Origin: PALSA-188 sp050746185
Lineage (GTDB): Bacteria > Acidobacteriota > Terriglobia > Terriglobales > Acidobacteriaceae
Assembly (NCBI GenBank): GCA_050746185.1
Contig: JBOGLA010000002.1
Location: 1-64,000 of the forward strand
Length of the DNA: 64,000 nt
Reading direction: 5' to 3'
Below the pieces are notes generated by a model that was not told where the DNA came from, ran no database searches, and saw only the letters and a program-made list of their open reading frames with translations. Numbering within the stretch: the first letter of the stretch is position 1; the number at the start of each line of letters is the position of its first letter. The translations under genes and the position numbers were made by a program. This document shows positions 57,604 through 64,000 of the stretch, one piece after another.

Positions 57604-58335
57604 ATGTTCGGTTCCGTGGTCGCAGCCTCTGGGCTCAGCGTCGCTGCCGCGTTGGCATACCAGTCCATCTCGCCGACTGCGCAATGGTATGGGCGAACAT
57701 TCACCGGGCTTCATCCCGGATCAAAGCAGTTGGCGCTCACCTACGACGATGGGCCGAACGATCCCCACACGCTTCGCCTGCTGGACGTATTGGCGAACCA
57801 CGATGTTCACGCGACATTCTTTTTGATTGGGCGTTACGTCCGCGAGCGTTCTGATATCGTCCGCGAAATAGTACAAGCGGGCCACGCGATCGGAAATCAC
57901 ACTTTCACCCATCCTCTGTTGACATTCCAACCCGGCCGGGAGATCGAGCGGCAACTTACCGAATGTACGCTGGCAATCCGCGACGCCGTCGGCGAACATT
58001 CCAACCTCTTCCGCCCTCCATTTGGCGGACGACGGCCCACAGTCCTGCAAATCGCGCGCCGGCTCGGCCTTCAACCCGTGATGTGGAACGTGACAGGCTA
58101 TGACTGGAATGCTAGATCCGCCGCGCATATCCAGCATCGAGTGACGCGAAGAGTGCGTGGAGGAAACGTGATCCTCCTGCACGATGGTGGACACAAGCAA
58201 TTCGGCGCTGACCGCTCCCGCACCGTCGCTGCTTCCGATAAAATAATCTCTAGATATAAATCCGAGGGCCTGGAGTTCGTCACAATCCCGGAGATGATCA
58301 GAATATCCCTGACGGATATGTCATGCCGGGCGTAG
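57604..58335 (+). CDS. NodB-type polysaccharide deacetylase
   Basis: 243 residues from ATG 57604; the open frame extends 969 nt upstream but that part is antisense to the dNK and doc genes. Motifs: LTYDDGPND, GNHTFTHPLLTF, RPPFGGR, GNVILLHDGG, i.e. the five NodB motifs with Asp/His/His metal site. N-terminal hydrophobic stretch (SVVAASGLSVAAALAY) may be a membrane anchor. Deacetylates chitin-like or peptidoglycan polymers. Confidence 0.88.
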   Translation: MFGSVVAASGLSVAAALAYQSISPTAQWYGRTFTGLHPGSKQLALTYDDGPNDPHTLRLLDVLANHDVHATFFLIGRYVRERSDIVREIVQAGHAIGNHTFTHPLLTFQPGREIERQLTECTLAIRDAVGEHSNLFRPPFGGRRPTVLQIARRLGLQPVMWNVTGYDWNARSAAHIQHRVTRRVRGGNVILLHDGGHKQFGADRSRTVAASDKIISRYKSEGLEFVTIPEMIRISLTDMSCRA

Positions 58336-58356
58336 CGAGGGGCCTGCAACCGATAT

Positions 58357-58388
58357 GTCATCCCGAGCGTAGCGAGGGATCTGCATTT
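58357..58388. repeat. GTCATCCCGAGC dispersed repeat
   Basis: GTCATCCCGAGCGTAGCGAG followed by GGATCTGCATTT; differs by one base from 28527-28559. A diverged copy, GTCATGCCGGGCGTAGCGAG, lies just before it at 58320-58349 and overlaps the 3' end of the deacetylase gene. Confidence 0.65.
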
Positions 58389-58473
58389 TCAAAAATTAGA
58401 AGCAGAGTCCGTGAAAAGCGTAGTCCAATCCTGACGGCCCCCTTCCCCGTTACCTCCAGACGCGGACCTTGTG

Positions 58474-59775
58474 CTAATTCTTCATCGCCGCAAATGCCTT
58501 CTTCGCCGCCGCCACAGTCTTCCCAATATCCGCCTCCGTGTGCGACGTGCTCACGAATGCAGCTTCAAATTGCGATGGAGGCAGATAAACTCCCTCGTCG
58601 AGCATTGTCCGATGGAATCGCGCAAATGCCTGGGTATCTGATTTCGAAGCGGAATTCCAGTCCGTCACCGCGTCCGGCGTGAAGAAACATGTAAACATCG
58701 AGCCAACGCGATTGGCGCGAACCGCAATACCTGCTTCTTTCGCAGCCGCCTCGAACCCATTCATCAAAGCCGCGCTGAGCTTTTCCAATTGCGGATAAAT
58801 TTCCTCCTTCTTATCCCGCAAAGTTTGCAGCGTCGCGACTCCCGCTGCCATGGCCAGAGGATTTCCGGACAAGGTCCCCGCCTGATACATCGGTCCCACC
58901 GGAGCGACCAAATCCATGATTTCGGATGGGCCGCCGTACGCCCCGACCGGCAGGCCTCCGCCAATTATCTTTCCCAGCGTCGTCAGGTCCGGACGGATTC
59001 CATAAAGTTCCTGCGCTCCGCCAAAAGCCACGCGAAATCCGGACATCACCTCGTCGAAGATCAGCACTGTATTTTCCCGTTGAGTAATGCCGCGCAGCAA
59101 GACCAGATAATCTCCGGTCGCGGGCACGCAACCCATGTTCCCCACCACGGGTTCCACGATCACGCACGCAATCTGATGTTTGAATTTAGTGAACGCGTGT
59201 TCCAGGGCTTCGCTGTCGTTAAATGGCAAAGCAATGGTGAATTGAGTAAATTCCTGCGGAACCCCAGCCGACCCGGGAATCCCCAAAGTCGCTATGCCCG
59301 AACCCGCCTTTACCAGCAGCGCATCCGCGTGCCCGTGGTAGCAGCCTTCAAACTTCACGATGTACTTCCGTTTGGTATAAGCGCGCGCCAGGCGAATGGC
59401 AGACATCGTGGCTTCGGTGCCCGAATTTACAAATCGCACCTTCTCGATATGAGGGAACGCCGAAATTACCAGTTCCGCCAGATCCGCCTCCTGCGCAATG
59501 GACGTTCCGAAGCTGGTTCCGTTTCGCGCGGCAGCGATAATCGCCTCCACCACCCTTTGCGGCGCGTGCCCAAGAATCATCGGTCCCCATGATCCCAGAT
59601 AGTCAATATATTCGTTCCCGTCCACATCCCACACATGCGAGCCTTTGCCTCGCGCCATGAATGGCTGCTCGCCGCCGACCGATCCAAACGCCCGCACCGG
59701 CGAACTGACTCCGCCGGGAATCATCTGTTCGGCGCGCTTCTGTAATTTGCGCGACTTCTCAACTCTCCGGGCCAT
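58474..59775 (-). CDS. hemL: glutamate-1-semialdehyde 2,1-aminomutase
   Basis: 433 residues. RAFGSVGGEQPFMARGKGSHVWDVDGNEYIDYLGSWGPMILGH, GTEATMSAIRLARAYT, YHGHADALL, IFDEVMSGFRVAFGG and the PLP-Lys in TTLGKIIGGGLPVGAYGG. Makes 5-aminolevulinate in the C5 heme pathway. No other heme gene in the window. Confidence 0.96.
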   Translation of the reverse strand: MARRVEKSRKLQKRAEQMIPGGVSSPVRAFGSVGGEQPFMARGKGSHVWDVDGNEYIDYLGSWGPMILGHAPQRVVEAIIAAARNGTSFGTSIAQEADLAELVISAFPHIEKVRFVNSGTEATMSAIRLARAYTKRKYIVKFEGCYHGHADALLVKAGSGIATLGIPGSAGVPQEFTQFTIALPFNDSEALEHAFTKFKHQIACVIVEPVVGNMGCVPATGDYLVLLRGITQRENTVLIFDEVMSGFRVAFGGAQELYGIRPDLTTLGKIIGGGLPVGAYGGPSEIMDLVAPVGPMYQAGTLSGNPLAMAAGVATLQTLRDKKEEIYPQLEKLSAALMNGFEAAAKEAGIAVRANRVGSMFTCFFTPDAVTDWNSASKSDTQAFARFHRTMLDEGVYLPPSQFEAAFVSTSHTEADIGKTVAAAKKAFAAMKN

Positions 59776-60092
59776 CAGCCTCCTTCAGATTTCAGGAAAC
59801 GGAAAGAATATCATTTGAAGCGTATTTACCCCGAGTTGCACTGAGAACTGAGAGCTAACAACTGGTAGCTGACTGTTATTCCAGCAACCCAGAATTCACG
59901 AAACATTTATCACCGCGCAACAATCCTGAAACACCAGCCCCATACGCTTATCCCAGTAATACACCCTTCTAACCGGGAGGGTTTGGGACAGCTTTGGGGG
60001 GCTCCGGGCTGTCCTTCTTCTTTTCCTCCGCGCATCTGTTCATCGCCTTTTGGTTGCGATGCCTGGCTTCGCCGCGTAGCATCTAATTGCAC
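59776..60092. other. gene-free stretch upstream of permease gene
   Basis: Only a short stretch of degenerate ACTGAGAACTG text at about 59840; no gene, terminator or promoter I can support. Confidence 0.45.
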
Positions 60093-61343
60093 ATGGCTCC
60101 GACTACGACCGCGCCGGTCACATCCTGTCCGAAGCCGACTTTTGTCTTCAGTGAAATCTTCAGTTTCGCCTACGATACTTTTTGCAGCAATAAAGTCCGT
60201 TTTGCCCTCACCGGGCTGGGAATGGTGATCGGCACGGCCTCGCTCATCCTGGTTGTGACAATCGGAATGACTGGAAAGCAATATGTCTTGAATCAGATTC
60301 AATCCATCGGCGCCAATCTTATTTATGCCGAATATGAGGGAGGCGGCCAGCCCATCACCAACTCCGCGCCTGATCCGCTCACCCTTGACGACATGACGGC
60401 CGCCGTAAGAGACGTTCCGGGCATTGTAGCGGCTTCGCCCGTCGTCCCCCTCGGAGACCGCATTCCCATCGGAAATGGACGAGAGCGGGACATCCAAATT
60501 CTGGGCACCTATCCCGACTATCTGACCGTGCGCAACCTGGTGGTGATTTCCGGCAGATTTTTCGATTCTGAAGATGAACAGGCCCACAATAAAGTCGCTG
60601 TGATTACGGAAATCATGGCCCGCGAAATTTACGGATCGCCGGAAAACGCAATCGGTAAAGTCATCCGGCTGACCGGGCTGCCATTCACCGTGATCGGCGC
60701 CTTCAAAGAGCGGGTCAACACCTTCGGTCAGTCCGAAGTGACCGACAACACCATGGTCATTCCCTATACCGTGGCCCGCTATTTCACCGACACTCCAACC
60801 GTGAAGCAGATTTACTTTTCGATGGCCGACCCTTCCATGGTGGGGCCGGCGACCGATCAGATCAGGCGCGTGATAAAAAGCCGCCATCGCGCCGAATCGG
60901 TTTATAACGTTACCAATCTCACCCAGCTCGTTGCCGTCGCCGAGAAAACAGCCGATGCCTTAACCATGGTGTTATTGGCAGTCGCGGCAATTGTGCTTCT
61001 GGTAAGCGGTATCGGCATCATGAATATCATGCTGGCCACGGTGAGCGCGCGGATCCGCGAAATTGGAATCCGCAAAGCTTTGGGTGCGACTCAGCGCGAG
61101 ATTCTTCTCCAATTTTTGTCAGAAGCAATCCTGATCTCGGTTGGTGGAGGACTGATCGGCGTGGTCATCGGATTAGCCATTCCATATTCCGTGCGATTTC
61201 TAACCCAATATCGCATCCCGATCTCGGGATTATCTGCAATTGTCGCCATCCTGGTCTCGTCGCTCGTGGGCATTCTCTTCGGAACGGTCCCCGCGACTCG
61301 CGCCGCCAAGCTCGACCCCGTCGAGAGTTTGCGATACGAATAA
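60093..61343 (+). CDS. MacB/FtsX-type ABC transporter permease
   Basis: 416 residues from ATG 60093 (TTG at 60087 possible). Membrane segment at about 38-60 (GLGMVIGTASLILVVTIG), a large extracytoplasmic MacB-type domain (about 62-290), then FtsX helices (about 295-318, 345-370, 380-405), ending PATRAAKLDPVESLRYE. Lacks the ATPase domain; no ATPase gene is adjacent in the window. Likely a tripartite-efflux or lipoprotein-type permease. Confidence 0.88.
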   Translation: MAPTTTAPVTSCPKPTFVFSEIFSFAYDTFCSNKVRFALTGLGMVIGTASLILVVTIGMTGKQYVLNQIQSIGANLIYAEYEGGGQPITNSAPDPLTLDDMTAAVRDVPGIVAASPVVPLGDRIPIGNGRERDIQILGTYPDYLTVRNLVVISGRFFDSEDEQAHNKVAVITEIMAREIYGSPENAIGKVIRLTGLPFTVIGAFKERVNTFGQSEVTDNTMVIPYTVARYFTDTPTVKQIYFSMADPSMVGPATDQIRRVIKSRHRAESVYNVTNLTQLVAVAEKTADALTMVLLAVAAIVLLVSGIGIMNIMLATVSARIREIGIRKALGATQREILLQFLSEAILISVGGGLIGVVIGLAIPYSVRFLTQYRIPISGLSAIVAILVSSLVGILFGTVPATRAAKLDPVESLRYE

Positions 61344-61504
61344 GAGGACCGCGTCTCGCAAAGACGGCAGAACCTGGAGTATTCGGGGCCGCCCTGGCTA
61401 CTTTGCTCAGTGCTAAATGCTAATTGCCAAATTATGACCTTCGCTCTCCCCCCGCTCCAACTATCCGCTTTACTAAGCTGTCATTGTCAGACCGCCGATT
61501 CTTC

Positions 61505-61648
61505 CATGTTTGCCCATCACATACAAGCCTCACTAATTTGTCATCCCGAGGCCGCGGATTCTTCGCATCAGCGAAGCATCCCAACGAAGGACCTATGCAT
61601 TGTCGGGCGTTCCGCACAAGCGGGCAGAACTCCACTTCCTCAGGATGA
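61505..61648 (+). repeat. complete copy 1 of the GIY-YIG-associated repeat, no gene inside
   Basis: Runs from CATGTTTGCCCATCACATAC through TTTGTCATCCCGAGG, ACGAAGGACCTATGCATT, and GTCGGGCGTTCCGCACAAGC to CTTCCTCAGGATGAC. Its ends GTCATCCCGAGG and CCTCAGGATGAC are inverted. The left part is repeated at 61681-61778, the right part at 62110-62150, with the GIY-YIG gene between them. Confidence 0.75.
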
Positions 61649-61680
61649 CTCTGGATTTGCGTAGGAAACGGCATGGCGGT

Positions 61681-61778
61681 CATGTTCACCCATCACATAC
61701 AAACTCCCACTCATTTGTCATCCTGAGGCCGCGGATTCTTCGCATCAGCGAAGAATCCCAACGAAGGACCCATGCATT
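61681..61778 (+). repeat. left half of repeat copy 2 (contains GIY-YIG start)
   Basis: CATGTTCACCCATCACATAC through TTTGTCATCCTGAGG, ATTCTTCGCATCAGCGAAGA and CGAAGGACCCATGCATT. It differs from copy 1 at only about ten positions over ~95 nt. The ATG of the GIY-YIG gene is the ATGCATT of the repeat. Confidence 0.75.
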
Positions 61779-62098
61779 TCCGTTCACGCTACTACTACGT
61801 CTACATCCTGACCAATCGCTCAAAAACTCTCTATACCGGCGTGACCAGCAACCTGGAAAAACGCATGTTCGAGCACAAGCATCACGCGTATCCTGGATTT
61901 ACATCGCGATACAAAATTGACCGCCTCGTCTATTTCGAACGATTTGGAGATGTCCAGGCAGCCATCGCCCGAGAGAAGCAAATCAAAGGGCTGCTGCGAA
62001 TCAAGAAGATGGCACTCATTATCTCCATGAATCCAGCGTGGAAAGACCTAAGTGAAGAATGGTCCGTGCGGCATCAATATCAACCTGAAAATACATAG
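61772..62098 (+). CDS. GIY-YIG nuclease-domain protein inside a dispersed repeat
   Basis: 108 residues. GIY-YIG fold: YYVYILTNRSKTLYTGVTSNLEKRMFEHK (VYI and YTG motif, catalytic Arg in LEKRM) and YFERFGDVQAAIAREKQIKGLLRIKKMALI with the metal-binding Glu. Single-domain UvrC-N/YhbQ-type protein. Its start codon lies in the left half and its end abuts the right half of a repeat. The intact gene-free copy next to it suggests the gene is cargo or transposition enzyme of a small element. Confidence 0.88.
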   Translation: MHFRSRYYYVYILTNRSKTLYTGVTSNLEKRMFEHKHHAYPGFTSRYKIDRLVYFERFGDVQAAIAREKQIKGLLRIKKMALIISMNPAWKDLSEEWSVRHQYQPENT

Positions 62099-62150
62099 AT
62101 CCCTCGTCGGGAGTTCCGTGCAAGCGCGGAACTCCGCTTCCTCCGGACGG
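62099..62150 (+). repeat. right half of repeat copy 2
   Basis: CTCGTCGGGAGTTCCGTGCAAG then GCGGAACTCCGCTTCCTCCGGA corresponds to TTGTCGGGCGTTCCGCACAAG and ...AACTCCACTTCCTCAGGA of copy 1 (61600-61645). Starts right after the GIY-YIG stop. Confidence 0.65.
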
Positions 62151-62165
62151 TGTTGTCATTAGGTG

Positions 62166-62236
62166 TTGTCATCCTGAGGCAGTACAGGCCCTCGCTCCGC
62201 GAGGCCTGCCAACGAAGGACCTATGCATTTGTCGCC
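62166..62236 (+). repeat. degenerate left half of repeat copy 3
   Basis: GTTGTCATCCTGAGG, a divergent middle with CTCGCTCCGCGAG, then CCAACGAAGGACCTATGCATTT. The right end is not recognisable. Confidence 0.6.
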
Positions 62237-62284
62237 GCAGGACCCGGATATCACTGTAAGCTGGAGGCGTTCTCAACCGGCCTG

Positions 62285-62344
62285 GTCGCCTGGTGCCCCA
62301 GGTTCCGCGTCCGCCTTTTGGACGCTAACCTGGGAAAAACAGAC
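62285..62344 (+). repeat. REP palindrome, same family as at 221-267
   Basis: Begins GTCGCCTGGTGCCCCAGGTT (identical to the copy near the RAYT), arms CCCAGGTT and AACCTGGG, inner GTCC/GGAC. Confidence 0.75.
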
Positions 62345-62414
62345 TCCACCCCAAGCGGCCCAGCAACAAGGGAGAACATTCCTGAGTCCAGGCGGGTGGC
62401 CCAGGCCGGGTGCG

Positions 62415-62441
62415 CCACTCATTCGTTTTTTGAATGAGTGG
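62415..62441. repeat. hairpin CCACTCATTC / GAATGAGTGG
   Basis: Perfect 10-bp stem around a T-rich 7-nt loop. A related weaker hairpin (ACTCATCCGC / GCGAATGAGT) is at 62526-62552. Both are in the decayed region before the permease remnant. Confidence 0.5.
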
Positions 62442-62568
62442 GTGACGGTGGAGACCGTTGAGATTTCGTATTTCAATGCTCTTGATGTCTGATGGCTCAC
62501 GACATCATGCTGCATCGCGATACCCACTCATCCGCAAAGACCGCGAATGAGTTGATTGGATAAGAAGG

Positions 62569-62634
62569 CTCGGAACGGTCCCCGCCACCCAAGCGGCGAA
62601 GCTGGATCCGGTCGAGAGCCTGCGCTACGAATAA
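62569..62634 (+). pseudogene. C-terminal remnant of a MacB-like permease
   Basis: Encodes GTVPATQAAKLDPVESLRYE and a stop, which differs from the end of the permease at 60093-61343 (GTVPATRAAKLDPVESLRYE) by one residue but at many codons. No upstream permease sequence is present. A second, older paralogue has been lost except for this tail. Confidence 0.7.
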
Positions 62635-62714
62635 AATGTAACCCCAGCGGGCACAATGGTTTAGCGCCCCCATCAATTTTGCAGCGGATCTGCGCCTGCA
62701 GCCAAATAATACTG

Positions 62715-62753
62715 AAGTGTTCACTTGACAATTATGCGACTCCCGAAGATACT
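62715..62753 (+). promoter_or_regulatory. promoter with overlapping inverted repeat for SRPBCC-ArsR operon
   Basis: TTGACA (62725-62730), 17-nt spacer, GATACT (62748-62753), 38 nt before the ATG. AAGTG-TT-CACTT (62715-62726) overlaps the -35 and could be the ArsR operator. Confidence 0.55.
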
Positions 62754-62791
62754 GAAGCTGTTGCTTCACTAATGGCCAGAAAGGAAATTTC

Positions 62792-63328
62792 ATGACAGCC
62801 CAAGCAAAAACCACCGCTAAAGAGACAAGAGGAATTGAAGATATTAAAGATAAAAACACAGACTACTCCGTGCTTCACAGCACATTTGTCATCCAGCGCA
62901 ATTATCCAACTCCGCCCGGGAAGGTATTCGCAGCCTTCGCCGACTCGGTCAAGAAGCGCCGCTGGTTCGCCGAAGGAGACCACCACGAAGTCGAGGACTT
63001 TCAAATGGACTTTCGTGTCGGAGGAACCGAGCGATCCCGGTATCGTTTCAAGGAAAGCACTCCGTTGAACGGCATGTTGCTCACGAACGAGGGGAGTTAT
63101 CAGGACATTGTGCCCGACCGCCGTGTTGTAACTGCTTCGAATATGAGTTTGGGGGATAAGCGTATATCGGCGTCTCTCGTCACGATCGAGTTTTTGCCCA
63201 CAGGAAATGGAACCGACCTGATTTGCACGAATCAGGGAGTGTTCTTCGAGGGCGCGGACGGTCCGAAAATGCGCGAAGAGGGATGGCGCACTCTATTCGA
63301 ACGATTGGCAAAGGAACTGGCGCAATAG
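62792..63328 (+). CDS. SRPBCC / AHSA1-family protein
   Basis: 178 residues. STFVIQRNYPTPPGKVFAAFADSVKKRRWFAEG, FQMDFRVGGTERSRYRF, VPDRRVVTASNMSLGDKRISASLVTIEFLPTGNGTDLICTNQGVFFEG and GWRTLFERLAKEL are the START-like AHSA1 pattern (Activator of Hsp90 ATPase homologue 1-like). Such proteins commonly pair with an ArsR regulator; here ArsR follows after 35 nt. Ligand unknown. Confidence 0.87.
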   Translation: MTAQAKTTAKETRGIEDIKDKNTDYSVLHSTFVIQRNYPTPPGKVFAAFADSVKKRRWFAEGDHHEVEDFQMDFRVGGTERSRYRFKESTPLNGMLLTNEGSYQDIVPDRRVVTASNMSLGDKRISASLVTIEFLPTGNGTDLICTNQGVFFEGADGPKMREEGWRTLFERLAKELAQ

Positions 63329-63363
63329 CGACTCATCTGCCAGAGGAGCAACCCCCATGAGCT

Positions 63364-63705
63364 ATGGCTAAAGCACAACATCAAATCAATATTGCCCGCG
63401 TGTTTCACGCTCTCGGAGATCCCACGCGCCGCACGATATTGGACATACTGAGTCAGGGCCCGCAGTCGGTCTCGCACTTGGCCGGACCGCTCGACATAAC
63501 TCTGACAGCGGTCGTTCAACACTTGCAAATTCTTGAGGAAAGCGGGCTGGTGTTCACCGAAAAGCTCGGAAGAGTCCGCACCTGCCGCATAGACACGCCA
63601 GGTTTTTCGGCCCTCGAGCAATGGATCGCCGACCACCGTACCCTCTGGGAACGGAGACTAGACCGCCTCGGCGAACTGCTGGCCGAGTCAGGAGAAGATG
63701 AATAA
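63364..63705 (+). CDS. ArsR-family transcriptional regulator
   Basis: 113 residues. VFHALGDPTRRTILDILSQGPQSVSHLAGPLDITLTAVVQHLQILEESGLVFTEKLGRVRTCRIDTPGFSALEQWI is a typical winged-helix partner of AHSA1 genes. Probably represses its own operon by the inverted repeat at 62715-62726. Confidence 0.9.
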   Translation: MAKAQHQINIARVFHALGDPTRRTILDILSQGPQSVSHLAGPLDITLTAVVQHLQILEESGLVFTEKLGRVRTCRIDTPGFSALEQWIADHRTLWERRLDRLGELLAESGEDE

Positions 63706-63804
63706 GAGGTAGAAGGATCAGACATCAGAAAGGGCGGCGCAAGCCGCCCGCCCAGAACTGGGAACTGATCACCGAGAACTGGAAACCGAGAACTGAAAAC
63801 TGCC

Positions 63805-64000
63805 CTACGTGCCCTCGCTCCATCCCGCCAGATACTCTTCCTGCTCCGGAGTCAGCCGGTCAATTTTGATTCCCATGGATTCCAGCTTCAACTTCGCCAC
63901 CCGCTTATCCAGATCCACCGGAACGGTATAAACCTTCTTCTCCAAGCTGGAATAATTCTTGACCATGTATTCAACCGAGAGAGCCTGATCGGCGAAACTC
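63805..64000 (-). CDS. ahcY: adenosylhomocysteinase, C-terminal end
   Basis: The minus strand from the window edge to the TAG at 63805 reads SFADQALSVEYMVKN, KKVYTVPVDLDKRVAKLKLE, SMGIKIDRLTPEQEEYLAGW and SEGT. The LDKRVAxLKLExMGIKIDxLTPEQxEYL pattern is the AhcY C-terminus (S-adenosyl-L-homocysteine to homocysteine and adenosine). The 5' part is outside the window. Confidence 0.9.
   Translation of the reverse strand, partial: SFADQALSVEYMVKNYSSLEKKVYTVPVDLDKRVAKLKLESMGIKIDRLTPEQEEYLAGWSEGT

Noticed and set aside
62150..62527. Several short frames in the repeat cluster
   Set aside because: They only translate REP and hairpin sequences, with no consistent domain.

Overview
The window looks like a chromosomal segment of an Acidobacteriota bacterium, most likely class Terriglobia (Koribacter/Terriglobales type). 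This is inferred from protein character and gene sets, not from a search. Supporting traits are moderate-to-high GC, an ECF sigma / zinc-finger-HEAT anti-sigma / DUF4097 / PDZ operon, a TonB receptor with an N-terminal carboxypeptidase-regulatory-like domain, an archaeal-type ATP-dependent DNA ligase, and many short dispersed palindromic repeats. No prophage, integron, CRISPR array or intact insertion sequence was seen.

Layout. 1-800: truncated REP-associated tyrosine transposase (RAYT) with a REP element, then tRNA-Pro(UGG). 1-4.3 kb: transglutaminase-like protein, DoxX, glycosyltransferase, DUF480. 4.3-8.1 kb: PhoB/PhoR-like two-component system, xseA. 8.2-11.2 kb: cdaA-cdaR-glmM, the c-di-AMP / cell-wall precursor operon. 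11.3-14.5 kb: TauE/SafE permease, pyrophosphatase, YtxH, a frameshifted photoactive-yellow-protein homologue, STAS protein. 14.6-18.2 kb (minus strand): Cys/His-rich secreted protein, TonB receptor, CusF-like lipoprotein and VKOR, possibly copper-linked. 18.2-24.4 kb: small enzymes, an ECF sigma factor, hypotheticals, and a DUF4160-DUF2442 pair. 24.5-29.9 kb: ispE, tRNA-Gln, prs, rplY, pth, rpsF, rpsR, rplI, a housekeeping block. A tandem array of broken tRNA-Gln 5' halves interrupts it. 30.4-34.7 kb: the ECF/anti-sigma/DUF4097/PDZ operon. 34.7-43.5 kb: selB, purL, purF, prmC, a toxin-antitoxin-like pair, prfA. 43.6-50.9 kb: DUF1385, DNA ligase, outer-membrane protein, ArsR, SDR, osmoprotectant-type binding protein, VapBC. 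50.9-59.8 kb: priA, a parS pair, type-4 UDG, panC, panB, Doc, deoxynucleoside kinase, NodB deacetylase, hemL. 60-64 kb: MacB-like permease, a repeat cluster holding a GIY-YIG nuclease gene, a permease-tail remnant, an SRPBCC/ArsR pair, and the 3' end of ahcY.

The most interesting material is the repeat biology. A GIY-YIG gene sits exactly inside one copy of a dispersed repeat whose neighbouring copy lacks the gene. That pattern suggests a small autonomous element with non-autonomous derivatives. A RAYT at the left edge is accompanied by a REP palindrome that recurs near 62.3 kb. Several palindromic repeats appear to have been accepted in frame inside essential genes (ispE, purL, possibly prmC and the DNA ligase). 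Three ~109-bp tandem units each carry the first ~23 nt of tRNA-Gln just upstream of the intact gene. Also notable are the photoactive yellow protein homologue with one missing base, two ParB-type parS sites, and recurring TAnnnT boxes 6-8 nt before start codons that suggest leaderless mRNAs.
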